Below, in pieces: positions 5,801 to 5,855 of a stretch of 5,855 bases of DNA. The stretch is from contig JACRTZ010000293.1 in NCBI GenBank assembly GCA_014304965.1, positions 1 to 5,855 of the forward strand, in the 5' to 3' direction. The notes below the pieces were generated by a model. The model had not been told where the DNA came from and did not search any database. It saw only the letters and a list, made by a program, of their open reading frames with translations. The stretch comes from Vulcanimicrobiota bacterium. Lineage in GTDB: Bacteria; Vulcanimicrobiota; Vulcanimicrobiia; Vulcanimicrobiales; Vulcanimicrobiaceae. A program made the position numbers and the translations under genes. Each line of letters starts with the position of its first letter. Position 1 is the stretch's first letter.

Positions 5801-5855
5801 CTACTGGGGGCAATCGAGCAGATCGGTCCAGCCGTCGGCGCGCGTGTGCTTGATG
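5801..5855 (-). CDS. Probable C-terminal end of an upstream minus-strand gene (partial)
   Basis: On the minus strand an open frame enters from the window edge and reads IKHTRADGWTDLLDCPQ, then TAG (5801-5803). The 17 residues look like an ordinary protein C-terminus (mixed hydrophobic and charged, not the Arg-rich pattern of shadow frames), and the stop lies a normal 59 nt ahead of the peptidase gene. Too little is visible to name a family, and chance cannot be excluded. Confidence 0.3.
   Translation of the reverse strand, partial: IKHTRADGWTDLLDCPQ

Noticed and set aside
1..5855. Mobile element, CRISPR array, toxin-antitoxin pair or phage defence island
   Set aside because: No transposase, integrase, terminal repeats, spaced direct repeats, small paired genes or composition break were found. 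The helicase could suggest defence, but its neighbours are ordinary chromosomal genes.

Overview
This is a high-GC bacterial stretch (codons ending in G or C dominate, NCG codons are very frequent, and the proteins are rich in Ala, Arg and Asp). It looks chromosomal and mostly housekeeping. A SecF gene and an AqpZ-type aquaporin show that it is bacterial. The host phylum cannot be fixed from the sequence; the style would suit Candidatus Eremiobacterota (WPS-2), but that is a guess from codon and residue style only.

Layout, left to right. (1) Bases 1-1160, + strand: the 3' part of secF, from the FTGG motif just after the first membrane segment to the stop, ending in an unusually long charged cytoplasmic tail. 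(2) Bases 1166-1200: a perfect 14-bp stem-loop directly behind secF, probably a terminator. (3) Bases 1267-3111, + strand: a RecQ-like superfamily 2 DNA helicase with an N-terminal HIRAN domain. (4) Bases 3121-3639, + strand: a RimJ/RimL-type GNAT acetyltransferase, 9 nt behind the helicase and probably co-transcribed with it. (5) Bases 3640-3748: a short leader with small hairpins and a strong Shine-Dalgarno. (6) Bases 3749-4501, + strand: aquaporin Z. (7) Bases 4512-5741, - strand: a clostripain-family (C11) cysteine peptidase, convergent with aqpZ and with no visible signal peptide. (8) Bases 5801-5855, - strand: probably the last 17 codons of another gene reading in from beyond the window.

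The genes do not form one obvious pathway. secF belongs to the Sec export machinery, with secD presumably just upstream. The helicase and acetyltransferase look like a two-gene unit. aqpZ has its own ribosome binding site and perhaps its own transcript. The peptidase belongs to a minus-strand unit entering from the right.

The most interesting item is the HIRAN-helicase fusion. It has the SF2 motor motifs of RecQ but not the aromatic-rich loop or the zinc-binding cysteines of classical RecQ. It also sits behind secF, where recJ is found in some bacteria. Its true start is uncertain, because the open frame runs back through the stem-loop into secF without a usual start codon in between. There is no rRNA, tRNA, CRISPR array, insertion sequence or prophage signal.
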